From Phycisphaerales bacterium (GTDB lineage Bacteria > Planctomycetota > Phycisphaerae > Phycisphaerales > UBA1924), in assembly GCA_020427395.1 (NCBI GenBank), contig JAGQON010000003.1, forward strand, positions 86,905 through 150,904: a DNA stretch of 64,000 bases. Reading direction: 5' to 3'. Position numbers and translations under genes: made by a program. Shown here in pieces: positions 63,308 to 64,000 of this stretch (position 1 is the stretch's first letter; every line of letters begins with the position of its first letter). A model generated the notes under the pieces. The model had not been told where the DNA came from. It saw only the letters and a list, made by a program, of their open reading frames with translations, and ran no database searches.

Positions 63308-63712
63308 TTCCCCCGCCACCAGAAACGGCGGCAAAGACGAGAATCGAGCTTGATGCTCGAACGAGTCGGCCTCTTTGACAAGTGAACAGTTGGGTCCACC
63401 GCGAGAATGTGAGACGCCCATACCGATGCACATCGGGCTCTTGACAGAGCACTTGGTCGTCTAACAGAAATGTTGGCGGGTCAGTTTCACAGCTGAACCG
63501 TCGTTCACATTCTTGTGCTAGTGGATGCCCCAATCTTTATTGGACAATCACTAAGAGTGATGAACGCTTCCGAGATTTGCCGTCTCGGACGCATGAGAAC
63601 TTGTTCTCGTGTGAAATGACCAACCCGCACCGCCTCCTTTGGAGCACGGGCGGGATAAGTCGGATCGGCTTCTTTTGATGCGAATCAGCCTTCGGGCTGT
63701 GCAACAATAAAT
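63308..63712 (+). other. rRNA operon leader region
   Basis: About 400 bases from the presumed transcription start to the 16S 5' end, without a supported gene. It holds small hairpins, notably CAGCC-TTCG-GGCTG at 63686-63699, a UUCG tetraloop just upstream of 16S that could belong to the RNase III processing stem. Possible anti-termination boxes could not be assigned. Confidence 0.6.
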
Positions 63713-64000
63713 CAACTGAAGAGTTTGATCCTGGCTCAGATTGAACGCTGGCGGCATGGCTAAAACATGCAAGTCGAACGATCCCTTCGGGGAGAGTGGC
63801 GAAAGGGCGAGGAATAGAATCGAATGTACCCCAAGGTGGGGGATAGCCTCTGGAAACGGAGGGTAATACCCCATGTGCTCTACGGAGGAAAGGTTTACCG
63901 CCTTGGGAGCAGCGATTCTCCTATCAGGTAGTTGGTGCGGTAACGGCTCACCAAGCCGAAGACGGGTAGCGGGTGTGAGAGCATGACCCGCCGCATCGGG
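63713..64000 (+). rRNA. rrs: 16S ribosomal RNA, 5' part
   Basis: The universal 5' sequence AGAGTTTGATCCTGGCTCAG begins at 63720, so by E. coli numbering the gene starts near 63713. GAACGCTGGCGGCATGG and ACATGCAAGTCGAACG follow, then the variable V1 hairpin and GAAACGGAGGGTAATACC. The TAAAACATGC form of the usual TAACACATGC is consistent with a planctomycete. Only the first 288 bases are inside the window; the rest of the operon lies beyond the right edge. Confidence 0.98.

Overview
The window is a G+C-rich chromosomal segment of a planctomycete, most likely class Phycisphaerae. It ends inside a 16S rRNA gene whose 5' end has the bacterial signature from base 63713. Other lineage marks are proteins ending in a CxxCGYxL...CPECG zinc ribbon, secreted proteins with a P-x-PGT/hydrophobic/RRRR sorting tail, an ECF sigma factor paired with a membrane Ser/Thr kinase, a VWA protein beside a DUF4175-like Q/E-rich protein, DUF1844, and McsA/McsB. 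Genes are tightly packed with many ATGA/GTGA/TGATG overlaps. I see no prophage, insertion sequence, CRISPR array or tRNA.

Layout. 1-2.0 kb: HscB-like co-chaperone and two tandem CNNM/CorC-type membrane proteins (minus strand). 2.1-5.9 kb: a racemase-family protein, a membrane-anchored hydrolase and a four-PDZ site-2 protease. 6.0-8.1 kb: an envelope thiol-redox group (redoxin, DsbD N-domain protein, cysteine-less rhodanese lipoprotein). 8.1-14.4 kb: deoC, a zinc-ribbon protein, a PilZ-J-domain fusion, an aldehyde dehydrogenase, a GNAT, a half-length pseudo-aldehyde dehydrogenase and a secreted hydrolase, consistent with deoxyribose and acetaldehyde catabolism. 14.4-15.8 kb: two membrane proteins. 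16-19.5 kb: fliD (very long) and fliS. 19.5-22.6 kb: DNA polymerase III delta' and two trypsin-like proteases. 22.8-29.7 kb: alaS with a low-G+C insertion, then atpZ-I-B-E-F-H ending at a terminator without atpAGDC.

29.7-32.9 kb: pgk with a small kinase overlapping its end, then a stress pair (YflT-like, YciF-like). 32.9-38.4 kb: mutL, HIT, birA, nadC, fabI and a small unknown gene. 38.5-42.3 kb: sdhCAB. 42.4-48.1 kb: DUF1844, a parvulin lipoprotein, yraN, a sensor kinase and miaB. 48.1-54.1 kb: a low-G+C DUF1963-like gene, the two-VWA membrane protein and the Q/E-rich protein. 54.2-58.5 kb: trpD, the membrane Ser/Thr kinase and its ECF sigma factor. 58.9-63.2 kb: a coiled-coil envelope protein, rpmB, mcsA-mcsB-comF. 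From 63.28 kb: a sigma-70-type promoter, a 400-base leader and the start of 16S rRNA.

Most of the window is housekeeping. The points most worth a second look are the composition-shifted insertion in AlaRS, the split ATP synthase operon with hairpins on both sides of atpE, the PilZ-J fusion, the split ALDH16-like pair, McsAB outside Firmicutes, and the linked VWA/DUF4175 pair lacking MoxR and DUF58. All functional calls are by motif recognition only; no database search was run.
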